Positions 11,701 through 23,120 are shown, counted from the first letter of the stretch. The stretch is 64,000 nucleotides of DNA from Cavia porcellus (GCF_034190915.1 NW_026947502.1:32208785-32272784); one strand, 5' to 3'. The notes: generated by a model from the sequence alone, not told the origin. Program-made: numbers and translations.

Positions 11701-12060
11701 GGAGGTGCAAGAGAGCCAGATAGCTCTGGAGAACTTTAGGGAGAAGGCCCAGGCTCATTGTTCTGAGGCCCTCGGCGTTTCCCGCTGCCATTGTTCTTAG
11801 AGGTCCTCTTTGGTCTTCCCCTCCAGTCTCTCCTCTGACTCTGTTGAAGTCCTGAAGGCCAGTTAATTGGCATGTTGACCTTCATCAGTAGTTTTTATTC
11901 CTGTCTCTGCCATCCTGCTGTATGTACTACTATTAGGGCACAGCCAAGCCCTCTCTGCAAGAATATGCAGTCACTTGCCCTAGAACATGGGAAGTCATTA
12001 AAGAAAAAAATTCAGTCTTGCTGAAAACTCTGGATGCATCACATCTAGAAATCCTGGGTC

Positions 12061-13258
12061 AATCCAAAAATGGGCATCTGAGATGAATACACAATTCTCA
12101 GATGAAGAAATACAAATGGCAAATAAATACATGAAAAAATGTTCATCATTATTACTCATTAGAGAAATGCAAATTAAAACCACACTGAGATTCCATCTCA
12201 CTCTTGAAAGAATGGCCAGGATCAAGAAAACTACCAACAACAAATGCTGGAGAGGCAGTGGGGAAAAGGGAACTCTCCTACACTGTTGGTTGGAATGTAG
12301 ATTGGTGCAGCCACTGTGGAGGTCAGTCTGGAGATTCCTCAAAAAGCTGGGATTGGAAGTCCCATTTGTTCCAGCTATTCCACTTCTAGGCGTATTCTCA
12401 GAAGAACTGAAAACATCATACCACAGTAATATATGTGCACCCATGTCTATAGCAGCATAATTTATAATAGCCAGATCTTGGAAACAACCTAAGTCTCCAT
12501 CAACTGAGGAATGGATAAAAAAAAGCTGTAGTATTTTTATTCAGTGGAGTACTACTTGGCTATAAAGAATGATCACATTGAGATATTTATAAATAAATGG
12601 ACACAACCTGAGACTATACTCATAAGTGAAATAAATCAAACTCACAGGTATAAATACCATTTAGTCTCCCTAGTATAAGAAATGGTAAGGGTACATAAGA
12701 GTTTATAGTAATCATGATTCCCCATTACATTGCTCTGAAGCCTTATAATGTCTGCATTCATCAGTTGGAATGGTTTTACCCTAGTTTGTTTGATTTTATT
12801 ATCTGTGATAGTATAAACAGCTATTTTAAAGAAAACAAGACATTAGAATATCCAGAGCTGATTTAGTATCATCTTACTCTGAAGTCCTACTATGCTTTTG
12901 TTTTTCTGTTGCCTTTGGTTCTATCCTGTTATATCTTATTGGATATTATTATGTGTGATAGTATAAACAAATTTTCTATGGAAAATGAGATAATATAGTA
13001 GCCGTTGTTTATTCTCTGCTACTTGGTTCTGAGAGCCCTGTAATGCTTTCATTTTCTTGAATGATTTTATACTGTTTTGTCATGCTTGATACTATTATAT
13101 ATGAAGCTATGCTCAACTATTTCAAAGAAAGAGACATTATGGTAGTTACTGTTAATTATGGGTTGTCTTGTGGTAAAATGCTGTGTTGCTTGCATTGTTC
13201 TGATCTGATCTGCTTTGCTATGTCTTCTTTTGTCTTAATCTCTTTAAAATAAAAAAAA
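12061..13258 (+). mobile_element. 5'-truncated L1 with perfect 15-bp target-site duplication
   Basis: The direct repeat 'tagaaatcctgggtc' lies at 12046-12060 and again at 13259-13273, immediately after the A-rich end, so both ends are fixed. The first ~500 bp encode the C-terminal end of L1 ORF2. A frame at 12083-12460 shows '[18 protein letters not shown]' and '[14 protein letters not shown]', which are hallmarks of the ORF2 C-terminus; the reading then breaks up. The rest (about 12700-13258) is an AT-rich 3' UTR built from diverged ~146-bp tandem units, ending 'ctctttaaaataaaaaaaa'. It is too short to be active. Confidence 0.85.
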
Positions 13259-13273
13259 TAGAAATCCTGGGTC

Positions 13274-13330
13274 TTTGAGAGGCAATATGGCTCAGTGGCC
13301 AAGATTGCGGGGTCAGGCAGATGAATTCCA
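13274..13330 (+). repeat. MIR-like core fragment
   Basis: 'caatatggctcagtggccaa' followed by 'attgcggggtcaggcagatg' and 'aattccagtc' matches the start of the MIR consensus. It is short and diverged. Confidence 0.4.
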
Positions 13331-13703
13331 GTCTTCTCTCCACCAAGAATGTTTTATCCATGATTCCTGGTTCACAACTCCTTCCCCAAGACAGGCTATA
13401 GAAAGTAGAATTTCTCTTCCCCATGGCAGATGGAAGAAACTTTAACCTTTTCCTTCCATCTTGTCTTTGAACTAGCCCTTTAAACTCCAAAGTCTGGAGT
13501 TATAGAGTCCTTGGGTAGAAGGTATGACAGCCTGGGTTTGATCCCTGCACTGTAGAAAAATCAAATTCCTTGAGCTACCGTGTCTGATCATAGTCATATA
13601 ACACTCTCCTTTCACAAAGGGTCTTGCCTCGCAATCCCAAAGCAGGAAGGCTGCAAATGAGGGCAAGACCTTGCTCCATATATTAATTCAGAGGAAAATA
13701 ACC

Positions 13704-13707
<4 letters not shown>

Positions 13708-13744
<37 letters not shown>

Positions 13745-13803
13745 GATATATAATTATCATATAATGTATATTATATATAATATATATCATATATATATAT
13801 ATG
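13708..13803. repeat. AT dinucleotide repeat and degenerate AT-rich tract
   Basis: An uninterrupted TA run of about 35 bp is followed by degenerate 'atataattatcatataatg' and further TA runs. The whole block is nearly self-complementary and could extrude as a cruciform. Confidence 0.9.
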
Positions 13804-14032
13804 ATTAACTCACCTAATCCAAGACTGAAATGGCTTTCTGTAGGCTGGACAGCCAGGGGAATGGGTAGCTTTCAGTCCAAGAAGCTTGAAGATTCCAAAC
13901 AAGAGAGTGATGCCAAACAGACAGCCTTAGCCACGCTGAAAATCTCCTGAGCTCTTCATAGAGCTGCTGGTAGAAGTTCATGTTCAAAGACTGCAGAATC
14001 TGAAATCTAATAGGAGTAACAGAACAGAGGGA

Positions 14033-14128
14033 AGAAGGAAGGAAGCAAAAAGGAAGGAAGGAAGGAAGGAAGGAAGGAAGGAAGGAAGAAAGGAAGGAAG
14101 GAAGGAAGGAAGGAAGGAAGGAAGGAAT
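14033..14128. repeat. GGAA tetranucleotide microsatellite
   Basis: About twenty copies of GGAA, with interruptions near 14048-14055 and 14088. Long GGAA arrays are potential ETS-factor sites, but here this is only a composition statement. Confidence 0.9.
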
Positions 14129-14694
14129 CCCACATACTTCTAAGAAGGGCCCGCCGTGGGCACATATGACCTTCTCCTTCCTTTCTAAACTTTTTTCTTC
14201 ATTTTTTATCCATCTGGGTTCCACCCCATGGGGAATTCCCATCTTCATTCTAGGCAGGGTCTTACCCCCAATTTGCCTACCCGCATACAGAATCCGCTCT
14301 GGAGCCACCCTCACAGACACAGCCAGAAGTGTGCTTTGCCAAAGTTCCAGGCTTCCCTCAATCCAAGTCAAACTGAAAACCACGAGTGACTACCATGCAG
14401 GATTTCCCCACAGGGTCCTTTAGCATTAGATTAGATCCTTTTTTCTAGTCACATTTAGAGACAGTTGCCCATGCTATTGTGCAACGATTCCTCCATAAAA
14501 CCCTAAACCGAAAAGACAAGGTTTGGAGAGGTCTGGAGAGCTGACATGTGAAGGTTCTTAGGAGGGTAGGGAGAAGCCGCAGCCCCTCTGTCATACTTCT
14601 CCTTGTACATCTGCGTCCTTCTTAATTAACTGCTAAATATAAATGTTTCCCTGACTGCTGTGAGCTGATGGAGCAAATTCATGAAACCCCAGGA

Positions 14695-15142
14695 GAGGCT
14701 TGTGGGAACCCTGATTTATAGCAGCCAGTCAAGAACATGGGTAAAAAAAACTACCGGGGTCTAGTGATGAAGCAGGAGTTAAAATTTTAAATAAAGCCCT
14801 GCCAGGAATGCCTGCTGGGGCCAGGCGAACAGCTCAGGACAAGCCTGATAACAGAACATTCCTTCCCTTGTATAACCTGTGCTTTGTATAACTCATAGCC
14901 TTGTGATGGAACCTGAAATGTTTAAACTCCCTCAGCAACCCATGATGTCACTCAGCCCTCCAATCATAGGCGCCAAGTCTGCCTAGGTACCTCCCCGCTC
15001 ACTTTCCCTTTAAAAGCCCTGAAACCCCAAGAGTCAGACTCTGGCTCTTTCCTAGTCAGAGAAGCCCACCAGTGTAATAAACTGCCTCCTAAACCTTCTC
15101 AGGGCCATTTCTTCCCATGTCCGATCTGTTTTCTGTAACAGT
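14695..15142 (+). mobile_element. Probable ERV1-type LTR
   Basis: The promoter-like order of a retroviral LTR is present: CCAAT within 'cctccaatcatagg' (about 14958-14971), a TATA-like 'ctttaaaagccc' (about 15007-15018), and AATAAA within 'gtgtaataaactgcc' (about 15073-15087). The 3' end is 'ttttctgtaaca', followed shortly by a run of G (15153-15163). The precise left end and any target-site duplication are unclear. No internal retroviral genes adjoin it, so it would be a solo LTR. Confidence 0.5.
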
Positions 15143-15234
15143 GATTGACATCTGGGGGGGGGGGCATCCTGAAGACTGAGTCCTCCTCTGTAGGATCTCA
15201 TCTCTCTAGCTAGCATCAAAAGAGGATTTTTCAT

Positions 15235-15325
15235 TTGTTTGCTTTCTGCAGTGCTTGAGGTTGAATCCAGGGCCTTGCACATGCTAGGCAAGTGCTCTAT
15301 CATTGAGTTTCACCTCCAGCCCAGA
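15235..15325 (-). mobile_element. ID-like SINE
   Basis: Plus-strand text 'gcttgaggttgaatccaggg', 'cttgcacatgctaggcaagt', 'gctctatcattgag' and 'ttcacctccagccc' is the complement of a tRNA-derived ID SINE with a B-box-like segment. Confidence 0.7.
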
Positions 15326-15429
15326 AAAGAATTTAATTAGAAGACACTTAGCAAGGCCTGCTGAAAAACTGCACCCTCACTATGGCCTCTTAGTGAGAGT
15401 GTAGTAGGAAAAACTGGGCCAGCCTTTGA

Positions 15430-15560
15430 GTTCATTTTCTGTTCGTGAGGGCACAGGGCAAGTTATTTCACTTTGTGGAGCTGGTTTCTCTTCTACAAAA
15501 TGGTGAGTGAGGATTGAAAGAGACTGTGCGTCTAAAGCACAGAACATGAAGAATGCCAGG
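15430..15560 (+). repeat. MIR-like SINE fragment
   Basis: The order 'gcaagttatttcactttgtg', 'agctggtttctcttctacaa', 'aatggtgagtgaggattgaa' follows the MIR 3' half. It is diverged. Confidence 0.45.
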
Positions 15561-15677
15561 GTGAGAACTTGACAAAAATCCTTTCATGCAATTTGTAGTG
15601 ATTGACTGAGGGCACCAGGGAGAGGCAAACAGGCACCCTCCTATCTTGTCTCTTGCAGTTCCTCATGTTATTTTGTT

Positions 15678-15830
15678 TTATTCAGTTCTCTTCTCTTTTC
15701 TCCTCTCTTCTCTCCTTTCCTCTCCTCTCTTCTCCTTCTCCCCCACCCCCTCCCTTCCCCCCTCTTTTTCCTCTCCTCCTCTTCTTCCCCTCCTCAGACT
15801 CTCTGTCTCTCTCCCTCCCTTCCCATTAGA
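15678..15830. repeat. Polypyrimidine tract (CT-rich)
   Basis: About 150 bases are almost purely C and T on the plus strand. The Ser/Leu/Pro-rich open frames across it are artefacts of the composition. Long polypurine/polypyrimidine tracts can form triplex DNA. Confidence 0.85.
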
Positions 15831-16620
15831 ATGGATTCTCTACTTACACAAGCATAAGCAGTGGCTTGTACTATCACCACTTAACAGGCCATCTGTATCC
15901 AATCCAAGACTCACAATGGTGGCCCCACAGATAGAGCCCAGTCCCTCTCCCCTGGGCCCTCTGCCAGCCCTAGACTATTGCCTTGTCCAAATGAGCTCAG
16001 TGGCTAACCCTCACCACATCCACATTCCAAACTGCGCGAACAGGGCAGGGAGAGATGCAGAGCACATCCTTTCCCTCGGAGAGCATATCTCAGAAACTGC
16101 GTGCAGTGGCTATACCTAGCTACGAGGGTGGATAGGAGGCTATGTGCTCAGTGACAAAGTGAGCATTCTGTTATTACAGATGGAAGGGCGAAAGAAATTG
16201 AAAGGCCCTGGATTCTTGTCCCAGGCTAATAGGACTTTTCAGGGTTGGAACTACGTGAAGCTTGGGGCTCACCCAGCTCAGAGCTCCTGTTCCCGCTGCA
16301 GTTTGTTCCCAGTCAGCCTGACTGCCAGGCTGGCTCCTCAGATCTTCCAGGAAGAAGCAACACTCAGCCCTCCTTGCTCTGGGGCTGCAGAACAAGAGGA
16401 CAGAGACAGCCAACAAGGCAGCATGCTAGCTGTGGGAAGACCTCCCAGAGAGTGGACTGCGGGCTGTTAGCAGCGCACTGTGAATTGGAGGGTGGCTGAG
16501 GATTAATCTTTGGGGAGAGAGAAAGAGACAGATGGAGAGAAGAAATTTAGTTTTTGAGATTTTTTTTCTAATCAAAAGATGCAGTAGTTCTGTGAATGTT
16601 CTAGTTCAGCAGCAGGGTCC
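15831..16620. other. Unique sequence, no gene recognised
   Basis: No known repeat or exon is recognisable. Open frames of 80-157 codons overlap on both strands, and the longest partly derives from the polypyrimidine tract next to it. Confidence 0.5.
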
Positions 16621-16623
16621 CAC

Positions 16624-16820
16624 ATAGCTGGGTATGGTGGTACACAACTATAGTCCCAGCACTCTGGGAGCCTGAGGCAGGAGGATCACAAGTCCAAGCT
16701 CAGCACTGGCAATTTAGTGACAGTGAGCATCTGTCTCAAAATTTAAAACAGAGGTGGGATGGGGTGGGGTACAGCTCAGTGCAAAGGCCCCACATTCAGT
16801 CCTCAATACTGAAAAAAGAA
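16624..16820 (+). mobile_element. B1-ID dimeric SINE
   Basis: A B1 body ('agctgggtatggtggtacac', 'gtcccagcactctgggag', 'cctgaggcaggaggatcac') is followed directly by an ID-like body ('ggggtggggtacagctcagt', 'cccacattcagtcctcaata') and an A-rich tail. The same order, B1 then ID then tail, occurs in the minus-strand copy at 57040-57210. This argues for one dimeric family and against two separate insertions. Confidence 0.7.
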
Positions 16821-18039
16821 AAACAAAATCAAAGTGAAAGGCTGTATTTTTTTGTCAGAGTTTGAAAAGGTAATGTATTTACATAATGCACAATTTTGAA
16901 TAAAAAGAAATAGAGAAAAAAACTCTCCCTCTCACATGTCCCAACAGGTAGCCACAGTTATGGTAGCAGGTACAGCCTTCCTGAGACAATCCACATCCAA
17001 GCAAGTGTGGATGTGTGTTCCAGCCACCCTTCTCAGGTCTAGGTGCTGTTTTGTGTCCTGCTTTATGACTGTGTCCTTCTTTCTGACGGTTTCTCACTCT
17101 CAACATTTTCTCCTTGTCCTATGATATTCTACAAAACTAGCCCAAGCCATGGCAACAAACATTTCATAGCCTTCATGCATGACATTTTTCACATATGCTT
17201 TACAAATGTGCGTCTTCATTTTGAATCGAATGTCGTGGGAACTATGTCTTTTCCACATGGCCACTAATATGTAATATAAAAAGCATTTTCCTCTTCCCTC
17301 GGCCCCAGGAGGGATCTATATCATTAAAATAGGAAAGTGATGAGAAAATGAGAAATCCGGCCTGCAAAGCTCACTCTCCAAGTAGTTTTCCAGAGGCTTC
17401 ATGGGACCACAGCACCTCATGAGTCATAAATCGCCAACTGGGCCTAGTGAGGTTGTCACCCAGTGGTTCACCAAGTGACATGGCCTATTTCTTTTCAGTG
17501 GTCATTGATCCAACATGCCCGTGGCACCAATCTCAGAACCAGTGATTGGCATTGGCTTTTGGCTGCCTGCCTCCTGCTTGCTGTCTGCTGACTAGGCCCT
17601 GGCAGAGCACATGCTCCACTACAAACCAGTCTGCCTCAGTGATCTGTCTTGGAGAGCTGGGGTGGTTGTAGGCAAAGCCCAGGGCTACCATGGCTCAACC
17701 TTCTGGAGGCAAACCCTTCTAGCAATGAGTTCACCACAACCATGGAATGCCACCTGCACCTTCAAACACCACCCAGAAGCTGTTAGCTCCATCTTGGCAG
17801 GCCTTTGTGTATGCTTACTGGAGCCTTGATCTGGCCTGTCTGGATGTGTGGGTAGCCTGGCTAAAAAGCCAGGGCCAGGGCTTGGCAAAGGCCATTCTTG
17901 ACTCACCTTTCCTTCCCTCTGTCTTCCCTACCTACTCCTACCCCTCACCACAAAACACTCACGAAGTTACCAACCATGTGTCTCAGAGAACCCAACTTTT
18001 CCTTAGTCTCTCATCTCATACGTAATCATGATTTCCATA

Positions 18040-18195
18040 ACATCAGGAACATAATCCTGAGAAATGTGCTGTTAGGTGACGCCACTGTTGTGTGAACATC
18101 ACTGAGGGTGCTTAAGTAAAGATGCCCCATTACTGTGCAATGGCATATTACGGGCCAAATGACATATATATGGTTTTGCTAAGCGAAATGTTGAT
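18040..18195 (+). repeat. Ancient DNA-transposon-like fragment
   Basis: 'cctgagaaatgtgctgttag', 'gtgacgccactgttgtgtga' and 'acatcactgagggtgcttaa' resemble a common old mammalian DNA-transposon consensus whose name I cannot fix. There is no coding sequence. Confidence 0.35.
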
Positions 18196-18220
18196 ATGCG
18201 GCTCTTGACTCCACTTTTTA

Positions 18221-19030
18221 AAATTTTATTTTAGAGAGAATAAAACCAAGCAAAATAAAATAGAATAAAGTTAATCAAAATAAGACAATGTAGGTGCCAC
18301 AGGATTTCAAAACAAAGCAACAGGAAATCAACAATGGTTACCATAATGCCTCATCTTTAAAACAGCTGCCCATGCATTTAGACATAGAAAAATCAAACAA
18401 AATAGAAACAGAATAGAACCAATAGAAACAAAACAATGAATGCAATACAGGAGTTCAAAACAAGATAATAGTAAATCCAAAATGGCTACCATAGTATATC
18501 TTTGAAATAGCTGCCCATCCCATCAGATAAAGCAAAATCATATGAGACAAAACAGAATAAAACCCAAGCACATAAAACAAGGAGAATGATACAGGATTTC
18601 AAAACAAGATAATAAGTAATCAACAATGGCCACCACCTTCAGAAGGAGATCCCCCATAGATGCTTCATTGTCCATTGTTATCCTCTGAATAAATGATCTG
18701 GCTTTAGGCCTGCAAAGTCAGTAAAACCCTAAACACTACAAGCAGTAAGTTGTTATTTTACCTGATTAGCTATCGTCACAGCTGGTGTTTCTCCAGATCA
18801 GCCAGTCCCTAGGTGAGGTAGACACTGGCTCTTCTTGTCTCCTTACCTGCTCAGCAGAAGGGGCTGGTGTCTGGCTCTCCCCAGTCAGCCTGCACATGAT
18901 ACCGACTCACAGGAGGTCTTAGCTTCTTGTTGACTTCTTATTCTCCTCTCCTGTATGGACTCATGAATGGTGCCGACTCACAGGAGAAGGCTAGCATCTG
19001 GCTTTCCCCGTCAGCTCATGCATAGCCGTG
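18221..19030 (-). mobile_element. L1-tail retrocopy with GC-rich head and tandem units
   Basis: Read on the minus strand, it starts with a GC-rich head that holds two related ~110-base segments (each with 'cctgtgagtcgg' and 'agccaga'). It then passes through a ~190-bp middle part into three ~146-bp units and ends in 'ttttattctctctaaaataa'. On the plus strand the unit starts are 'ggatttcaaaac' at 18302, 'ggagttcaaaac' at 18450 and 'ggatttcaaaac' at 18594. Near-perfect direct repeats 'gactccacttttta' (18207-18220) and 'gactgcacttttaa' (19031-19044) look like the target-site duplication. Confidence 0.65.
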
Positions 19031-19044
19031 GACTGCACTTTTAA

Positions 19045-20045
19045 CTTTGTGAATAAGGTTAAGTTTCTTGAAAAAGAGCATAAGGTGGGTGTCTGACACC
19101 CATTTTATTTTTTGAGTATTTCTATTAAAATATTCCTATAACATAAGAATGTACATAATTATGAGTGCTAGAGGGCACTGTTGAGCAACTTTTGTGTACT
19201 CAAAATTGCTTGGCTGTTTTGGTTTGGTTTGGTTTCTGCTTTGTTAGGACAGGATGCTCAGTGGGGAAAGCTATACCTACACTCAGCTCTCTAGAGCCCC
19301 CACCACAACCACTACAGCCCCCTACCTAATTCCCTCTGAGTCCGCACCCTTTCTTGGTGGTGTTAACTCAGTCTGCCTGACCCTTGGATGGCAGGACAAC
19401 TGAAATGTGAATGCAGCAGGGTCTTCCTTTCTACCTCTCCTTCATTCTTTACTTGGAAACTAATGGGGCCTGGATGGCTTTTCAGACATGAAATGAATTT
19501 TTGCCTCAATACTAACATTCAAGGAAATCAAGAATAAAACTTTTCCTCCAATTCTGGTATTCACTACCACTGTTGAAATGATTAATGTCACAACTCTATT
19601 ATTTGTGCTGAGTGCTTCTTCAGACATACTGTTGCATCAGTATTCAAATTAGTTACAGTGCTTTAACTCTGCAAATCTAATCCCCCCATCCTGTAGGAAA
19701 GGCTGGCCAACTGTCAGGGACCCAGTCTAAGCTGGGTGCTACCTACCCCTGGCACCTTCTGCCATCATACATTCCTGTGCTCAAAGAAGAAACCTGTGGC
19801 TGCTTTGGGTCATACAACATATTGTAAACACTGTAAGTTGTCCACATTCCAAAATCAGGAGCTGGAAATATATCCTGATTTGTATCTTGAGAAAATGGAA
19901 GATGAAATCACTGTGGTGGGCTCATGTGCCCATGGGACCCATGCTGCCCCTCAGGATCCACAGACCCACTTTGCCTTAGGCCCTGCAGGCCTGCCTTGCA
20001 CACTTACCCCACCTTCTAGGCCCCCACAAGCCTGTGAATTTGTAG
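19045..20045. other. Unique sequence, no gene recognised
   Basis: No repeat family is recognisable, and the open frame at 19736-20137 shows no domain. A short CT/GT patch near 19217-19235 is the only simple sequence. Confidence 0.5.
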
Positions 20046-20047
20046 CC

Positions 20048-20475
20048 TGTTATGGTTTGTATCTAGATGTCCTCCCAAAGACTCATGTGCTTGTAAATGG
20101 GGCTTTTTGGATGTGGTTGGATCTAGAGTGTGTGTGATGCTGGGACCAGGTGTGTGTGGTCACTAAATTAGTCCACTGATTGGTTTGGTATAGTGTTAGG
20201 TAGAATTAGATAGTGTTAGGCTATCAGCCCTCAAGATGGGTAGTCTGGTTAAAATATAAGGGACAGAATGCAAATCTCTGGTCTTGTTGCTTTGCTGCCT
20301 TCTGACTGCCATAAACTGTTTCTCCTCTGTGATGGTCCTCTGCTAAGCCACCCTGCTTTGGAGGCAGCCAACTATGAACTGAAGTCTCCACAAACCATGA
20401 AACAAATAAACGTTTCTGCCTGTAACTTTAAGTGTTGGATAGTTTGTCTGGAGCAATGAGAAAAAACTAAGATAT
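20048..20475 (+). mobile_element. ERVL-MaLR solo LTR
   Basis: It begins 'tgttatggtttgtatctaga' and 'tgtcctcccaaagactcatg' and ends 'gtctggagcaatgagaaaaa' then 'actaagatatt', the start and end typical of MaLR LTRs. The poly(A) signal region 'caaataaacgtttctgcctg' (about 20404-20423) is in place. No internal region adjoins it, so it is a solo LTR. It is diverged but nearly full length. Confidence 0.75.
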
Positions 20476-20689
20476 TACACTTGTGCCAAGTATGTAAAAC
20501 CTTCCATTAACCAAACCCTGGGCTTCCCCTAGTACATGAGTCCCCATGGGACCAGATGGAAGAAATCCCCACCAAGGAGCAGAGGTCCACTGTGGACAGG
20601 CAGCCACTACTAGGCTTGTGGCCCACTTCTAAAGATGGATGCCCAGCGTGCTGGCCATGACACCACACAGTGTCAACTAATTTAACTCT

Positions 20690-20830
20690 CCCATATAGTA
20701 GGGGTCATGATCACCCTCATTTTATCAGTGGAGAGACTGAGGCACCAAGGGATTAAGTCATTTATCCAATGCCAGATGGAAAGCATAATCTGACTTCAAA
20801 GTCTGTGGTTTGGATGACTTTACATACTGC
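20690..20830 (+). repeat. MIR-like SINE fragment
   Basis: 'ccctcattttatcagtggag', 'agactgaggcaccaagggat', 'taagtcatttatccaatgcc' match the MIR core and 3' half on the plus strand. Confidence 0.65.
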
Positions 20831-21206
20831 CTCTTGACAAACAAGCTACATGGCGGCCACAGTGCTGCGGGAAGCTGGCCATAGGCCTTGGAAACACAGA
20901 GGGCTCTCTATGGCCTCAGGGTTCCAGGCAGGAAATTGGAGGTCACTCACTGGGACTTAGATGAGCTGTCTCTTGATGGAAATTCTGGAAAGAATCCGGA
21001 TGCTGGCAAAAGCCCTTTACGTTCCTTCCTTGGCTCTCACGACAACTGAGCTGCCTCTCCACCTGCCCCTTCATCTCATCCAGTTTCAAGTTCTCCAAAA
21101 GGCTGCCACTTACTATTAACCAAAACTCCTCTATATTCAAGATCTTATTTAACCCTCCTAAACACCATCTCATGTCAGTGTGTCAACTTCATATCATGAG
21201 GAGTAT

Positions 21207-22070
21207 TGTAGTCTGGGATTTCAAGGAGAACAAGACCACATGGACACAAAATTTATAGTATTATTTTGTAATAGTTACTCAGAGTCAAATACAAGAAATG
21301 TAGGAAATCTGTCTACACACTAAAGACCTAGAGAATCCAGCCAAGGGCCTGAATCCCATAGCTATGTCCTGTAAGAGTCCAATTGAAGACCCTGAGTCCA
21401 TGACAATACCCCCTAGAAGTCCAGCTGAAGACCTAGAGCCCAATGACAATGCCCCCCATGAGTCCAATTGGAGGCCTAGAGCCCATGACAAAGACTTACG
21501 CCAGTCTGTTTCATGGATCTGCCCTGCAAAGGACCAAAGGTCAGTGGTGGAAGCTAGAAAGTCTATGCCAGCAGGGTGAAGGAGCTGTGCCACTATGTTG
21601 AAGGTTCCATATTGGAGCCAAGAAGCAACACTCAAAATAAGGACCAAAGGTCCCCTGAAAAGTACCACAATCACCTTCAGCTACAGCAAGGTCCTGAGTT
21701 CCTCTGACAACGAGAACAGTCAAGTACATATCAGGAAGCTAGTGGGACAAGCTTCTAGAGATTGAACAGCTTACATCTTTCTCTCTGAAGCCAGGAAGCG
21801 ATGCTCAAAGTAAGCACCAAAGCACCCCCAAAGTAATAACAAGGTCCTGAACTCCTTTCATGATGAGAACAGACAAGTTCCTATCAGGAAGAATCTCCAC
21901 AAGCTCCTCCAGGAAAACCAACAGCTCCAAACCACAATACTTAGGAAACCATAATACTATTCTTCCTCTCCAGGAAGAATATGCTGGCAACTTTCCTCAG
22001 GGGAGCCATCTACACTCAGCACCATGCTGCTTCAGTTCAGCTGGCATTAAGTTGACCACCAGTTTTTAAT
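21207..22070 (+). mobile_element. LTR-like dispersed repeat, copy 1
   Basis: It aligns by eye along most of its length with 24791-25380: a start 'tgtagtctgggatttcaagg', a shared 'agagtcaaat' then 'tctgtc..acactaaagacc' block, 'gtggaagctagaaagtct', 'cagcaaggtcctgagttcct', 'ctgacaacgagaacag' and 'actcagcaccatgctgcttc'. Within copy 1, a ~180-bp segment with 'gaagc..cactcaaa' and 'caaggtcctga' occurs twice (about 21615-21740 and 21790-21895). It carries the 43-bp minisatellite described separately. I do not recognise the family. A solo LTR is my best guess. Confidence 0.55.
21376..21500 (+). repeat. About 43-bp minisatellite, three units
   Basis: Units start with 'agtccaattgaagaccctga' at 21376, 'agtccagctgaagacctaga' at 21418 and 'agtccaattggaggcctaga' at 21461. 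The related copy at 24.9 kb has fewer units (about one and a half, near 24935-24990), so the number varies between family members. Confidence 0.75.
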
Positions 22071-22079
22071 TCACCAAGG

Positions 22080-22712
22080 AGGAAACTGAGCTACCTCATT
22101 AGCCTGAAAGAGCTTGTCACTGATGCAGCATGCTGTGAGCCCAGTCATAGATGTAGTACCCCTTCCTTTCACTTCTCTCCTCAAAACCTGGTACTGATCT
22201 TTGCATTCCTGAGCCCTGATTTCTGAGCCCATCTCCACTCCCCAACTCCCTTGTGATCTCTGCAAGCTCCCCCAGCCTCTGAACCTGGCCATCCTCGAGC
22301 CTCTATCTCCATCCACCCATCCATCCATCCATTTGTTGGACTGTGAAGTGCAAGTCTTCTAGGTTCTTATTCGTTTGGCAGCTTGAACTTTGAGAGGAAA
22401 AACACAATTTATTATTGGGATTGTATTCTCATCTATTTCCCTGTTTAACTGTCAGATTCTCCTTCCTCTATTTGATAGTTATGGTTAGGTGCCTACATAT
22501 TCCTAGATGATTCATTTTTGTCTTATAATCTCTTCTGTTGTATAATATAGATGGGCCATGTTTATTTTTACTTTCCTATCCCATTTATTTTCTTCTATTT
22601 TGCTTATGGTATAGCTTCCTTTATTCAATAATCTAACACATAGTTATTGAGGGCCTACTGGTCACTGGAGTTGGCCCTAAGGATTCAACAGTAAACTCCA
22701 GGCTTGACGCAT
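22080..22712. other. Unique sequence with short CATC run
   Basis: No exon or family was recognised. A short run of 'catc' units lies at 22311-22333. The AT-rich part from about 22380 resembles old L1-type sequence in style, but I cannot assign it. Confidence 0.4.
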
Positions 22713-22714
22713 TA

Positions 22715-23120
22715 GTTTTATATTAGTTTCTTATGGCTGCTATAACAACTATTGCCAACAAAACCACAGTTCTGAAGGCTGGAAATCATTATTAATGGGT
22801 TGAAATCAAAGTGTTAACAAAGCTCTCTCCAAAAGCTCTAGGGAAGAATTTATTCCCTGCTTCTTCTGGCTTCTGGTGATTGTTGACATTTCTTGGCTTG
22901 TGGCCATGCTATGCTAGTCTTCAAGACAAGCAACTTCAAGACCCTCTGTGGTGTCTGCAAAGGCCTTCTCCTCTCTATGCATGAAATATGCCTCTACATT
23001 CTTCCTGTAAAGATCTGTGATGATCACATTTAGTGTCTACTGAAATAATCCAGAACCCACCCCCATCTCAAGATCCTTAATTTGTTCACATCTTTTGCTG
23101 CACAGGTTGAAGGTCTCAGT
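22715..23120 (+). repeat. Ancient interspersed repeat, family uncertain
   Basis: 'attagtttcttatggctgct', 'ataacaactattgccaacaa', 'gttctgaaggctggaaatc' and the later 'ccttctcctctctatgcatg' give the same old consensus as at 2090-2510. It is strongly diverged. Confidence 0.5.

Noticed and set aside
13814..14383. 189-codon minus-strand frame with Pro-Ser-Phe-Leu repeats
   Set aside because: Its middle is the GGAA microsatellite read as a peptide. The flanking parts have no domain.
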